This document shows positions 39,101 to 46,254 of a DNA stretch of 64,000 nucleotides, one piece after another. The DNA is taken from contig NC_014253.1 of the NCBI RefSeq assembly GCF_000196655.1, positions 310,001 to 374,000 of the forward strand, read 5' to 3'. Every line of letters starts with the position of its first letter. The stretch's first letter is position 1. The DNA is from Methanohalobium evestigatum Z-7303. GTDB lineage: Archaea; Halobacteriota; Methanosarcinia; Methanosarcinales; Methanosarcinaceae. The notes under the pieces were generated by a model, which was given only the letters and a program-made list of their open reading frames with translations, was not told the origin of the DNA and ran no database searches. Both the position numbers and the translations under genes were made by a program.

Positions 39101-39358
39101 ACTGACATTTACATCTCTCCTCCTACCTACTAATTCCTGAACTTTCTGCTGCATATTTTTTGCAGCATCCCTTGAAAAAGTAAGAGCAAGAATTTCTTCG
39201 GGCGGAACCCCCAGATACTCTATCATGTATGCGATTTTGGTTGTTATCGTGGTTGTTTTTCCTGTACCTGCACCAGCCAGAACCAGCAGCGGTCCTTCGC
39301 TGTGTTCTACTGCCTGTCTCTGTTTCGGTTTTAGTGTAGCAAGGTTTGAATCCAGCAA
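36101..39358 (-). CDS. UvrD/PcrA-type helicase fused to an Fe-S RecB/Cas4-like nuclease
   Basis: 1085 residues. The SF1A helicase has KPKQRQAVEH (Q motif), Walker A LAGAGTGKTTTI, Walker B VVDEFQDTNYLQ, ADPNQSIYAFRGA, DVSYRST, MTIHSAKGLEFDTVFV and VAFTRAKN. The C-terminal nuclease has SSIKTYEECPKKYEL, VEVIDYKAGKTDPPTEDRARQLLLYAY (D..xxK and QxxxY) and ends CENCGFRLYCQ. The Cys of EECP plus the three C-terminal Cys form the 4Fe-4S staple of AddB/Cas4-type nucleases. Starts at TTG 39358 after GAGGGT. A RecBCD/AddAB-like end-processing enzyme in one polypeptide, for repair or defence. Confidence 0.9.
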   Translation of the reverse strand: MLDSNLATLKPKQRQAVEHSEGPLLVLAGAGTGKTTTITTKIAYMIEYLGVPPEEILALTFSRDAAKNMQQKVQELVGRRRDVNVSTFHSFCAELLREHPDECGVSENFTIYEDMDMAIYLHRELGIDSKKAAHYSSSISKAKDLNLSMKDFEDYIDGKKEILYKFSSEGEWEQLYHDYKVNLNTFHLKDKSEQKALKEEKKSWQEFINVYDEYRKYQDFIDAWKSYEDKKSSINALDYGDLNYIALQYLDTYGTEELNDTYRYIVVDEFQDTNYLQFELIKRLTAREQNVTIVADPNQSIYAFRGAYTDNIEEFKKQYDIHEDDIVAIDVSYRSTNKILRVSHELIQNNYSDDRKSECILLKNHEDNEGDNVVIQETLDDKEEARKIAEMVDWCAEEGTPLEDIAVLYRTHSQGRVVKDTLQRRGFPVSVKENTDFLKLPEIKTALAYLYVLNNFTHPTPRGTESWWRLFHYNNSLDRSDSIKIAEYIKNNRTTFQDVIYHHLDELGISDRGLEIINSVKQSIAKLFEKTIYDISDLLLEIYDYTGLVRQFSGSDTIRNREALLNLRKLYENAETFEQMHDRDLSGFIAYLEILDEMDGNPSAANITDDNAVNLMTIHSAKGLEFDTVFVINMADNRFPLKRGGKEPLIPYELMEQYRDIFESDFSSEKELNKAIDARKKQLKIEEERRLCYVAFTRAKNHLVLTFSDEYNGSDSGPSDFLYDIGFDESFEDCDTLDDVTFYRDTENKAKELVMDDDIEREKQRRRELLMDSMGSGNITEPLKHLLVYQELVNKEDRDYLEEIKSNWSKINPLPEASEILDSCKSSKCSPKFKPDNLSFSYSSIKTYEECPKKYELQELLRMPDRSSEKLGEAANIGSFVHKVLEIGVKRKVETKDQLYNIVYELAEKPDWKMIDLKKTYTLFDTFWERHKDKIHYNFAVEKRFSVPIGGFYFKGFIDRVDFLSGCDTDVEVIDYKAGKTDPPTEDRARQLLLYAYGFNYLYPEYTVRRVTLEMLGKEKPRSFELNGAGVYESIIDRMTKPLDNNAIQNMVETAKWIAHDYENGFEKTGDHRICENCGFRLYCQ

Positions 39359-39417
39359 TATATACCCTCGATTTTGGTGTCAGTACATTTATCGCTATAA
39401 CTGATTAATAATTGTTT

Positions 39418-40092
39418 TCAGGTTTTGAATGTGATTTTCACATAACTACCGATTTTTCTCCCTGTTTCTATCTGACCGTCAAGCTGTTTTGTCAGGATAC
39501 CCACAAGGTTCATACAACACAGTTCATTATCATTAAGGTCAAGGATTTCAGGCAATCTGCAGTCACCGTCATTCACTGTCAGAACACAATTGCTTTGTTC
39601 AGTATGCAGTTTTATCCCTACTGTACTGTTTCCGCATGATTCGGAATTGAGGCAATTATAAGCCAGCTCACCTGCTATAATGCCCAGTGGTATTGCGGTG
39701 TCTATAGGCAAATCAATATCTTCAATGTTCAAGTCAAAATTTACTTTCTCTAAAGTATGGCTGTATGTATCCGCCAGATAATCAATGATTTCTTGTATAT
39801 AATTTGGCAGATTGATATCATGATTGGTATTTGGAAGGTTTTCATGTGCGATAGATATCATCTTGATTTTATCCTGAACCTTTTCGTAAACTTCTATCGC
39901 TTTCTCGTCCTGCAAACGGTCGACCTGCAGACCTATGATGCTTGAAATGATTTGCAGACTGTTATTTACTCTGTGGGAGACCTCGCATCCTTCCATCTGT
40001 TTATTATTAATATCTGAATCGCGGTTTTGACCTTCCAGTTTAATCCATGTCAGTTTGTCTCCATCCTTGAAATCTAGGCTTATTTTGTTAAT
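39418..40092 (-). CDS. HisKA_2/HWE-type histidine kinase, short, possibly with AUU start
   Basis: The kinase core is EVSHRVNNSLQIISSIIGLQ (phosphoacceptor His), then the GIIAGELAYNCLNSESCG N-box region and LTVNDGDCRLPEILDL. The ATP-binding glycine motif is partly degenerate. From ATG 39996 it is 192 residues, but there is no Shine-Dalgarno there. The frame stays open to an ATT at 40090-40092 that sits 8 bp after a strong AAGGAGG, giving 224 residues with a plausible N-terminus (NKISLDFKDGDKLTWIKLEG). I chose the longer form as likely. No sensor domain is present, so it may depend on a partner. A response regulator is not visible nearby. Confidence 0.65.
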   Translation of the reverse strand: MNKISLDFKDGDKLTWIKLEGQNRDSDINNKQMEGCEVSHRVNNSLQIISSIIGLQVDRLQDEKAIEVYEKVQDKIKMISIAHENLPNTNHDINLPNYIQEIIDYLADTYSHTLEKVNFDLNIEDIDLPIDTAIPLGIIAGELAYNCLNSESCGNSTVGIKLHTEQSNCVLTVNDGDCRLPEILDLNDNELCCMNLVGILTKQLDGQIETGRKIGSYVKITFKT

Positions 40093-40139
40093 AGTTCACT
40101 CCTCCTTGACGGTTTTATATATTCTAAACAATGTGATTT

Positions 40140-40436
40140 TCAGTTACCCATGTCTGTATACCCTTTTTTCCTGAGCCTTTTGTTAATAGACCCATCCTTG
40201 TTCTTCATTTTAACCAGTTTTCTACCGTACTTATCTCTACCCACCTCCTCAACAGTAACCTGATTTTTGCTTCTACCTGTAATGCCGGCAGCTACTCTCT
40301 TAGCTTTCTGTCCACCTTTTTGTCCGGATTCTGGAGCTCTGACATTTTGCAGTCTGAATCTGGTACCGTCAGAAAATGTGCCTGAATCTCCATCAGTCCA
40401 ATGGACTTTCTTTTTGTGCTTGTTTTTCCTACTCAT
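40140..40436 (-). CDS. Staphylococcal nuclease-like (SNase/TNase) small protein
   Basis: 98 residues, very basic. The segments DGDSGTFSDGTRFRLQNVRAPE, VTVEEVGRDKYGRKLVKM and INKRLRKKGY match the SNase OB-fold: the calcium-binding Asp region, Arg of VRAPE and the DKYGR loop. It lacks the longer N- and C-terminal parts of secreted nucleases and has no signal peptide, so it acts inside the cell. A GGAGG-like Shine-Dalgarno precedes ATG 40436. Confidence 0.75.
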   Translation of the reverse strand: MSRKNKHKKKVHWTDGDSGTFSDGTRFRLQNVRAPESGQKGGQKAKRVAAGITGRSKNQVTVEEVGRDKYGRKLVKMKNKDGSINKRLRKKGYTDMGN

Positions 40437-40617
40437 GTCAAGTTTTCCTCCTTATTTTTGAACAATCTTATTAATTTGTGAACCCTAAACGTTCACTATA
40501 ATATCCTAACTATATAAAACTTTGGATATTTTTAATTTGAATACCTTTCTCGTATTCTAATGAAAACTTGTATATACAGAAACATATTTATTATAGACTA
40601 ACATCCAGTAACATATA

Positions 40618-41217
40618 ATGACAAACAGGACTCTAATAACTACAATATTTGATGTAGAACCGGTAATACTCTGCATAACTAAATTTTCACCGTCTAAAGT
40701 TATACTCTTAACAGAAGAGGATGCAGCTGATAAAAAAGTAGAATCAATAGAGACCATAGAAAAAACGTTCGGGTCGATGATTGAAATTAAAAGGAAATAC
40801 ACATCACTTTACGACCATGTACAGGTTGCTAGTGATGTAGCTGATTTAATAGATGAAGAACATGATAAAGGAAATCAGATTATAACCAATGTATCAGGCA
40901 GTAGAAAAACGCAAGCATTCGGTGCATTATATGGAGCATATGCACGAAAAGATATGGTAAAAAGAGTAGTTTATGTTACCGAAGAAGATCATGAAATAAT
41001 AGATTTCCCTATTTTAAGTTTTAATATCTCAACAACTAAAAAGTCAATACTTGAACAGATACAATCCGGTACCTCATCTGTAGGTGATATTGCACAAAAG
41101 CTGGATATATCAAAGGGAATGACATATAATCATCTCCGGGAACTTAAATCATTAGGATATATCACAGATGAGGATGGGTACAAAATAACGGATTCAGGTA
41201 AGCTTGCTGGTATTTAA
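40618..41217 (+). CDS. CARF-wHTH regulator (Csa3/HFX_2341-like)
   Basis: 199 residues. The N-terminal Rossmann-like CARF domain has TTIFDVEPVILCITKFSP, ILLTEEDAADKK and ITNVSGSRKTQAFGALYGAYAR, the strand-loop that would bind a cyclic oligoadenylate. The C-terminal winged helix has ILEQIQSGTSSVGDIAQKLDISKGMTYNHLRELKSLGYI, in two halves. Relatives regulate CRISPR-Cas genes. No array or cas gene is visible in the window, so this is an orphan. It is divergent from the SNase and helicase-nuclease genes, which it might control. Confidence 0.75.
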   Translation: MTNRTLITTIFDVEPVILCITKFSPSKVILLTEEDAADKKVESIETIEKTFGSMIEIKRKYTSLYDHVQVASDVADLIDEEHDKGNQIITNVSGSRKTQAFGALYGAYARKDMVKRVVYVTEEDHEIIDFPILSFNISTTKKSILEQIQSGTSSVGDIAQKLDISKGMTYNHLRELKSLGYITDEDGYKITDSGKLAGI

Positions 41218-41550
41218 TGCTTTTTATATCTTCAAGAGTTTAAATCATCAAAATTAACATGATTTATGCCCTTTTAAAACTCATTTTGAAATTTTCATTG
41301 TGACATGAAACATTGAAAATAATTTAGAGACAGTAGGTATTATTTACCTTGACATTTTATCTCAAAATGTAAAGGAAATTGCTAATTTCCGTTAAAAATT
41401 AAAAGTAAATGTATCAATCATGGCTCATTTAACTTTATTTTTTAATAAAAAATAAAGGTTTTTTATTTAAATAATTCACCAACTGATTAATTACTTTTAC
41501 TTTAGTGGGGGCTTCCGCAAGCAACATAATGTTGTTATCTTTGTTACTCA
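41218..41550. other. Intergenic region with convergent terminator-like hairpin
   Basis: 333 bp between the convergent ends of the CARF and AIM24 genes. A CTTTATTTTT/AAAAATAAAG inverted repeat followed by T6 lies near 41432-41465 and could terminate the plus-strand transcript. A short palindrome CAACATAATGTTG is at about 41522. No gene seen. Confidence 0.45.
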
Positions 41551-42252
41551 TTATTGGTTACTTACTGTATTGTAGTATATTTCTTCGTATGGTTGAACTA
41601 CAACGAACCCTTCACCTTCAAATTTCATCTGTATTGATTCACCACTTTCACGACCAATGAATGTCTTGAAAGATACATCAGTATTTATATCAGGATTAAG
41701 GTTTCCTGACCATGCAACAGTTGTATCTGGGTCTGTATAAATCGGTTTATCTTTACTAACTTTAAATGTAAGAGGATCATAATGAGTAGTAATTGCAACC
41801 ATCCCTTCACCCTCAATTTTAACATTGAAAAGTCCGCCTGAAACTGCTCCAGCAATACTTTTCATGGAATGTACATCCCAGTCAAGCCCATCCTCGAAAG
41901 CTAGAAGGTCATTTGAATTGACAGTAATCGATTCTCCTTTTAAATCGATGATAGAAATCTTTTTACCATCTTCTGCAAAGTATGCCTGACCAGTACCCTG
42001 GGCTTTCATCAGTTCCATTTCTTCTCCTGTCAGTTTACTTTTCAGAAGTTTACCAATACCATGTTCAGTAATACCCTCTCTTTCAAATTTGATATCACCA
42101 TGATATGCGATCATTGAACCGGTTTTAGCCCATATTTTATCATCTTCAAGGTTTGCTATTAGAATTCTTCCACGTTCTAATCCGAATTTTTCTTCTGAAT
42201 GGTCGGATTGTTTAGTCTGTTCTAAAAATTCATTTACAGTATAGTTGGTCAT
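41551..42252 (-). CDS. AIM24 family protein
   Basis: 233 residues from ATG 42252, chosen over TTG 42270 because AGGAG stands 8 bp before it. The fold is the AIM24/TRAP-like double beta-propeller-like sandwich: ILIANLEDDKIWAKTGSMIAYHGDIKFER, GQAYFAEDGKKISIIDLKGE, DWDVHSMKSIAGAVSGGLFNVKIEGEG (each in short conserved pieces) and the C-terminal MKFEGEGFVVVQPYEE. The biochemical role of the family in prokaryotes is not established. It is in the same direction as the DUF4139 gene 114 bp upstream. Confidence 0.85.
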   Translation of the reverse strand: MTNYTVNEFLEQTKQSDHSEEKFGLERGRILIANLEDDKIWAKTGSMIAYHGDIKFEREGITEHGIGKLLKSKLTGEEMELMKAQGTGQAYFAEDGKKISIIDLKGESITVNSNDLLAFEDGLDWDVHSMKSIAGAVSGGLFNVKIEGEGMVAITTHYDPLTFKVSKDKPIYTDPDTTVAWSGNLNPDINTDVSFKTFIGRESGESIQMKFEGEGFVVVQPYEEIYYNTVSNQ

Positions 42253-42366
42253 TATGACTTCTCCTAACAATTGATTATATTTCAGTCCAAATTTTTAAAT
42301 CTATGCTTGAGTGTATATTGGTTATGCATGTTATATAAAAAATTGATAAAAGGGAGGTTAACCTGT

Positions 42367-43809
42367 TTATCTCTCCACTGATACACTACCACTTGCAGAT
42401 TCAGAGCCTTTTACCACAGCAGTACTGCTTGTCTCTGTTCCTTCAACTCTGGAATCAAATTTCTGTTCAATGGATTTGAAATTAATATTCTTCTCACTGT
42501 TGGCATCAACTTCTATTTTCCAGATTGCTTTATCAACAAGTGTTTCAGCAGGTTCGATATTAGTATCGATTATCTCTCCATTTATCCATTGATGTTCTAC
42601 AGTAACTTCTCTTGTTTCATCTGCGTGGTTTGTAATGGTGATGTTGATCTCTCTTGTGATATTGTTCTGGTTCATCTGTGCATCTAAAACTTTTGTACTA
42701 CCTTCGATATCATATGATTTTCCAAGGTCTATTTCTACATCATTACCTTCTGCAGTTCTTTCTATGAAATCACTACCTACCATGACTTCCGAACCATTAT
42801 GATTTCGATATATGCTTATTCTGCCCTCTGGAAGGTCTTTCATATTGTTATCAAATGTTAGTTGTTTAGATACAGTTCTGGAATGGTCGCTGTGAGCTGA
42901 ACTCTTATAGACGTGATTAACATCTGTGTCAACATTATCATTCATGTAATTGATTGATTTTTGACTGTAAGAATCAATGGTATACATTCCCAGATTGTAT
43001 AGATTTACTCTTCCTATTGTCTGGAGATCACCTACTGCAGTAGATTTGAATGCTTCAGCGCCTGAACCCATAGAATCCCCGTATTCAGGTAAAATAACTC
43101 TACCGCTTCTAACATCACCAGATATCAGGTTTACTTGCCCATCGAATGTTTTACCGCTTGGGTTTTGTATTACAATATCTCCTTCGAACTCGCTCTCAGA
43201 TTGGGGTCCATCATTTAGCATGAGTTCATATGAAGGATTCCATGTCACACCTTCCATCCTATATTTAAGTTTAAACTCGTAATCACCTTCGGTCTGAGCT
43301 TTTATTTTTGCTTTGACGTCAGGGCTATTACCATTTTCTGTAATCATGCGGTTGATATTTTCTCTGTTTATATAGGATATTCCTTCATCGGTATCCATTA
43401 CAATGTTCATTCCCTCAGTACGAACCAATTTTCCTGTAATGTTTTGATCTGAAGAGAAGACAACGGTTATTTCTTCACCAATATTTTCCTCAAAGCCATT
43501 AGCTGTGTTTAGTTTGATTTCTGTAACTTCTACATTTTCTGAGTTTATAGGCTCAAGCTCGATATTTGATTCTGATAAACGGAGTTTATCAAAATCAAGT
43601 GAACTGGTAGTATTGATGGTTATCCACTGTGTACCGTCTTCCAAATCAACAGACATTTGTTTCTCTACAACTGCTCCCTGATGGGAATCATAGATCATAT
43701 AATCCTCAACTTTTTCATCTGAAGCACCGTAAACCTGTAGTGGTATTGATATTGCCAGTAATGCTATTAATGCAACGCTTATTATTGATTTTTTAATATT
43801 GCCTTTCAT
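42367..43809 (-). CDS. Secreted DUF4139-like protein
   Basis: 480 residues. A clear signal peptide (KSIISVALIALLAISIPLQVYGA) opens the protein. The central KLKYRMEGVTWNPSYELML and the following beta-rich region (GDIVIQNPSGKTFDGQVNLISGDV in part) are typical of DUF4139 proteins. Residues near 355-455 contain a second beta domain with NITREINITITNHADETREVTVEHQW. The C-terminus is Ser/Gly-rich without a clear anchor. Function unknown; an exported structural or adhesion-type protein is plausible. Confidence 0.7.
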   Translation of the reverse strand: MKGNIKKSIISVALIALLAISIPLQVYGASDEKVEDYMIYDSHQGAVVEKQMSVDLEDGTQWITINTTSSLDFDKLRLSESNIELEPINSENVEVTEIKLNTANGFEENIGEEITVVFSSDQNITGKLVRTEGMNIVMDTDEGISYINRENINRMITENGNSPDVKAKIKAQTEGDYEFKLKYRMEGVTWNPSYELMLNDGPQSESEFEGDIVIQNPSGKTFDGQVNLISGDVRSGRVILPEYGDSMGSGAEAFKSTAVGDLQTIGRVNLYNLGMYTIDSYSQKSINYMNDNVDTDVNHVYKSSAHSDHSRTVSKQLTFDNNMKDLPEGRISIYRNHNGSEVMVGSDFIERTAEGNDVEIDLGKSYDIEGSTKVLDAQMNQNNITREINITITNHADETREVTVEHQWINGEIIDTNIEPAETLVDKAIWKIEVDANSEKNINFKSIEQKFDSRVEGTETSSTAVVKGSESASGSVSVER

Positions 43810-43860
43810 ATGTATCCCGATATAAAATTCATGTAGTTAACTATAAAAAAATAGTTATTT

Positions 43861-43880
43861 TGTTAGGTTGATACCTAACA
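43861..43880. promoter_or_regulatory. 8-bp palindrome upstream of the DUF4139 gene
   Basis: TGTTAGGT and ACCTAACA are separated by TGAT, 52 bp before the ATG at 43809. It is placed where a repressor site or leader hairpin would act on that gene. No matching copy was noticed elsewhere in the window. Confidence 0.4.
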
Positions 43881-44325
43881 CTGTTTTTAGGTAATTTCAT
43901 TTAATTATGGAAAAAATCATCAAATAAAAGAGGAAAAAACCGATTTCGCAGATAAAAACGGAGGTTTATATAGGGGTATTATTGGGGGAAGGCAGATGGG
44001 AATAAGGTGTTCGATAAATACTTCCCACATAAAAAAAGATTTGTTTAGCATATCAATAACTGGATCGATATGTACATCTCATACCATAATTATATCCGAA
44101 AACATCAAACTCTTAGATCACATACCCTATATCAATGGGAAATATGCATTAACTGAACAGTACCTGTCTGACAGCCTGTAAATTCGTGAAAGCAGTCAGT
44201 TTCAGGAAAAGATGATCGAATAATATGGATTAAGGGTTTTAATTAAAGAACCAGAAAATCCTGATACTACATTCTGGTTAACAAATTTTATAGGGACAGA
44301 TTTTTTATTGTGAATACTGATAATC
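43881..44325. other. Intergenic region, no firm gene
   Basis: A 61-codon ATG frame at 43996-44181 exists but has no Shine-Dalgarno, no recognisable domain and ends inside sequence partly repeated at 29257-29288 (ACAGCCTGT ... GCAGTCAG at 44170-44201). I treat it as possible IS or gene debris. Confidence 0.3.
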
Positions 44326-45156
44326 ATGTTTATGGACATTAATATCAGGACGATTTTGGCAGGTATTGGAGGGGTAACAGGTATAGGAGCAGTAATCTCT
44401 TTCTTGCAAACCGAATTGTTCAGTTCACCAGTTACAACGTCCATTGCATTGATAGCAGTTGGAATTCTGATTCTTGCAATCACACACCGAACAGAGGATA
44501 AAGCCATCAGGAATATAGGAGTAATAATCTGCTCGTTTTCTATTATCGCATCTGTTCTATATGGAGTTATATCATTAACAAGCGGGACCCTTACAGTAAC
44601 ACTTTCACTGGCTATTCTGACAACCGGCTTCCTTACAGCAGCCTACATCTCACAGACAGAGCGAAAGATTTTGACACAAAAGAAACTGTCTGTACTTTCG
44701 GTAATTTTCTTGTGTTTGTTCGCATTTACTGCAGTTGTTGATGCAGTAGTGAGTGAGCCTGAATATAATCTCGAACTAGAAGAAACCATTACTGAGGTTG
44801 AATCTACTGATTATCGGAGTAATTATATAGTAGGTACACTTACTGTTTCCAATCCATCCTTCCTTCCGCTTGATACTGAAAGACAGAGTTATCGGGCATG
44901 TTTGACAGGAGTAGATTTTGGCAATGATACGGAAGATGCCGAAGAGATTGAAAGAGTACTTGTAGATATGAGGTTACAGACAGAACGAATACCTGATCCT
45001 CTCTTTTTCTCAACAAAAGTAGATGTATTATTTGGCGCTGGATTCGCTGACCGACTTGAAGAAGTCGGTGTGTCTGTGACGGATATACCTGTTGTTGGAG
45101 ACACACGATGTCCTGATTCTACCGAACAACCACAGCTCACAATTATCACTGCTTAA
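44326..45156 (+). CDS. Membrane protein with C-terminal extracytoplasmic domain, unknown
   Basis: 276 residues. Five hydrophobic helices occupy about residues 6-150 (for example TILAGIGGVTGIGAVISFL, SIALIAVGILILAI, LSVIFLCLFAFTAVVDAVV). The rest is a soluble domain beginning YNLELEETITEVES, with two Cys (RACLTG and DTRCPDS) that could form a disulphide outside the cell. Family not recognised. The next gene is also a membrane protein in the same direction. Confidence 0.6.
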   Translation: MFMDINIRTILAGIGGVTGIGAVISFLQTELFSSPVTTSIALIAVGILILAITHRTEDKAIRNIGVIICSFSIIASVLYGVISLTSGTLTVTLSLAILTTGFLTAAYISQTERKILTQKKLSVLSVIFLCLFAFTAVVDAVVSEPEYNLELEETITEVESTDYRSNYIVGTLTVSNPSFLPLDTERQSYRACLTGVDFGNDTEDAEEIERVLVDMRLQTERIPDPLFFSTKVDVLFGAGFADRLEEVGVSVTDIPVVGDTRCPDSTEQPQLTIITA

Positions 45157-45254
45157 TCTAAAAAATAATTTAGTTTCAGAGTTCTGTTACTGTAGTGTAT
45201 CATTAGCAAATATATAAAAAAACTTTTTAAAAACTGATTTTTTAACAACATATA

Positions 45255-45740
45255 ATGTCATCTCTACTGTTATTTATTAATCAGGTTGCTGGATGGTTTT
45301 TATTTGCCATTATTCTTATAATACCAGGTATCATTGCAGCTACCTTTTGGACACCTTTTTTGGTATCAGAGCGGTTGAGAGCACTGTTTAGAAAACTTCC
45401 ACCAACAAATTCGGTGTTTTCTTCTTATATTATTGCAGGCATATCTGCTTCACTACCATATATTATCGGTTTCCTGGTTATTCTTGCAGTAGGGGATGTG
45501 GATAATACTCAGGTTAGCAACAGTCTAATTACTATGTCACTGTTGCTTTTCATGGTTTATACCATAGGGTTACCTTTTATCGGTGTTATATTATTGCCTA
45601 GAATTGGTGTTGATTGGGACCCGCACAATTACAGTGTGTCTACATGGATATTGCTTGCAGCAGGTGGTGCATGGTACGCGATACTCTTCACCATACCTCT
45701 TGCAGCTTTTGCATTTCTGCTTGCATTACCAACCGGTTGA
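45255..45740 (+). CDS. Four-helix membrane protein, unknown
   Basis: 161 residues, about four transmembrane segments (LFAIILIIPGIIAATF, YIIAGISASLPYIIGFLVILAV, LLLFMVYTIGLPFIGVILL, WILLAAGGAWYAILFTIPLAAFAFLLAL in part). A TATA-like AATATATAAAAAAAC lies about 45 bp upstream of ATG 45255. No family recognised. Confidence 0.6.
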   Translation: MSSLLLFINQVAGWFLFAIILIIPGIIAATFWTPFLVSERLRALFRKLPPTNSVFSSYIIAGISASLPYIIGFLVILAVGDVDNTQVSNSLITMSLLLFMVYTIGLPFIGVILLPRIGVDWDPHNYSVSTWILLAAGGAWYAILFTIPLAAFAFLLALPTG

Positions 45741-45762
45741 TTATGTTCGTTTAATGACATGT

Positions 45763-46047
45763 TTATTCTCCAAATTCTGCTTTTCTTTTTGGCCTTCTTA
45801 TAAAGTAGTAAAGTAATGCACCTATAAAATGAGTGAAAACGATAATAATGACCCATACTAATTTATCGTTGTCCTGACTGGGTTCCCTAGTAGCACAGTC
45901 TACAAGTACCCATAACCAGAATGCAAACAACAATGCAAATATAATAGCTATCAGTACATTAATTGGATATCCAAGAATTATCCCGTATACACTTATTAAA
46001 ATACCTAGTATTATAGGAATCAAAAATTTATATGTTAATTTTTCCAT
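45763..46047 (-). CDS. PLDc_N-like small membrane protein
   Basis: 94 residues from ATG 46047, preferred because GAGGT lies 9 bp before it; ATG 46056 is also in frame. Three hydrophobic segments. The motif FWLWVLVDCATREPSQDNDKLVWV followed by FIGALLYYFIRRPKR matches the phospholipase D N-terminal membrane domain family found alone in many small proteins. Role unknown. Confidence 0.7.
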   Translation of the reverse strand: MEKLTYKFLIPIILGILISVYGIILGYPINVLIAIIFALLFAFWLWVLVDCATREPSQDNDKLVWVIIIVFTHFIGALLYYFIRRPKRKAEFGE

Positions 46048-46254
46048 ATTAAACATACCTCAGATATTTTTCCTTTAAAATTTAATTAATCATATTGTGT
46101 ACTTTTTAAATGATAACGATAGGTTCCAATGATATTAAACATGAGTTAATAGGCTCAAATAATGAATCTAAAATTATACCTCCACATCTATAGAAAAATA
46201 TTTTGACTATAAACTGTATCTTAAATTTAATAGTTATTTATAAAGATGAAGAAA

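Noticed and set aside
40437-41217. CRISPR array near the CARF regulator
   Set aside because: I looked for regularly spaced 24-40 bp repeats across the whole window and saw none, nor any cas gene. The regulator is an orphan here.
43996-44181. 61-codon ORF on the plus strand
   Set aside because: No Shine-Dalgarno, no recognisable motif, and its end overlaps sequence partly repeated elsewhere. Kept only as a note in the intergenic entry.
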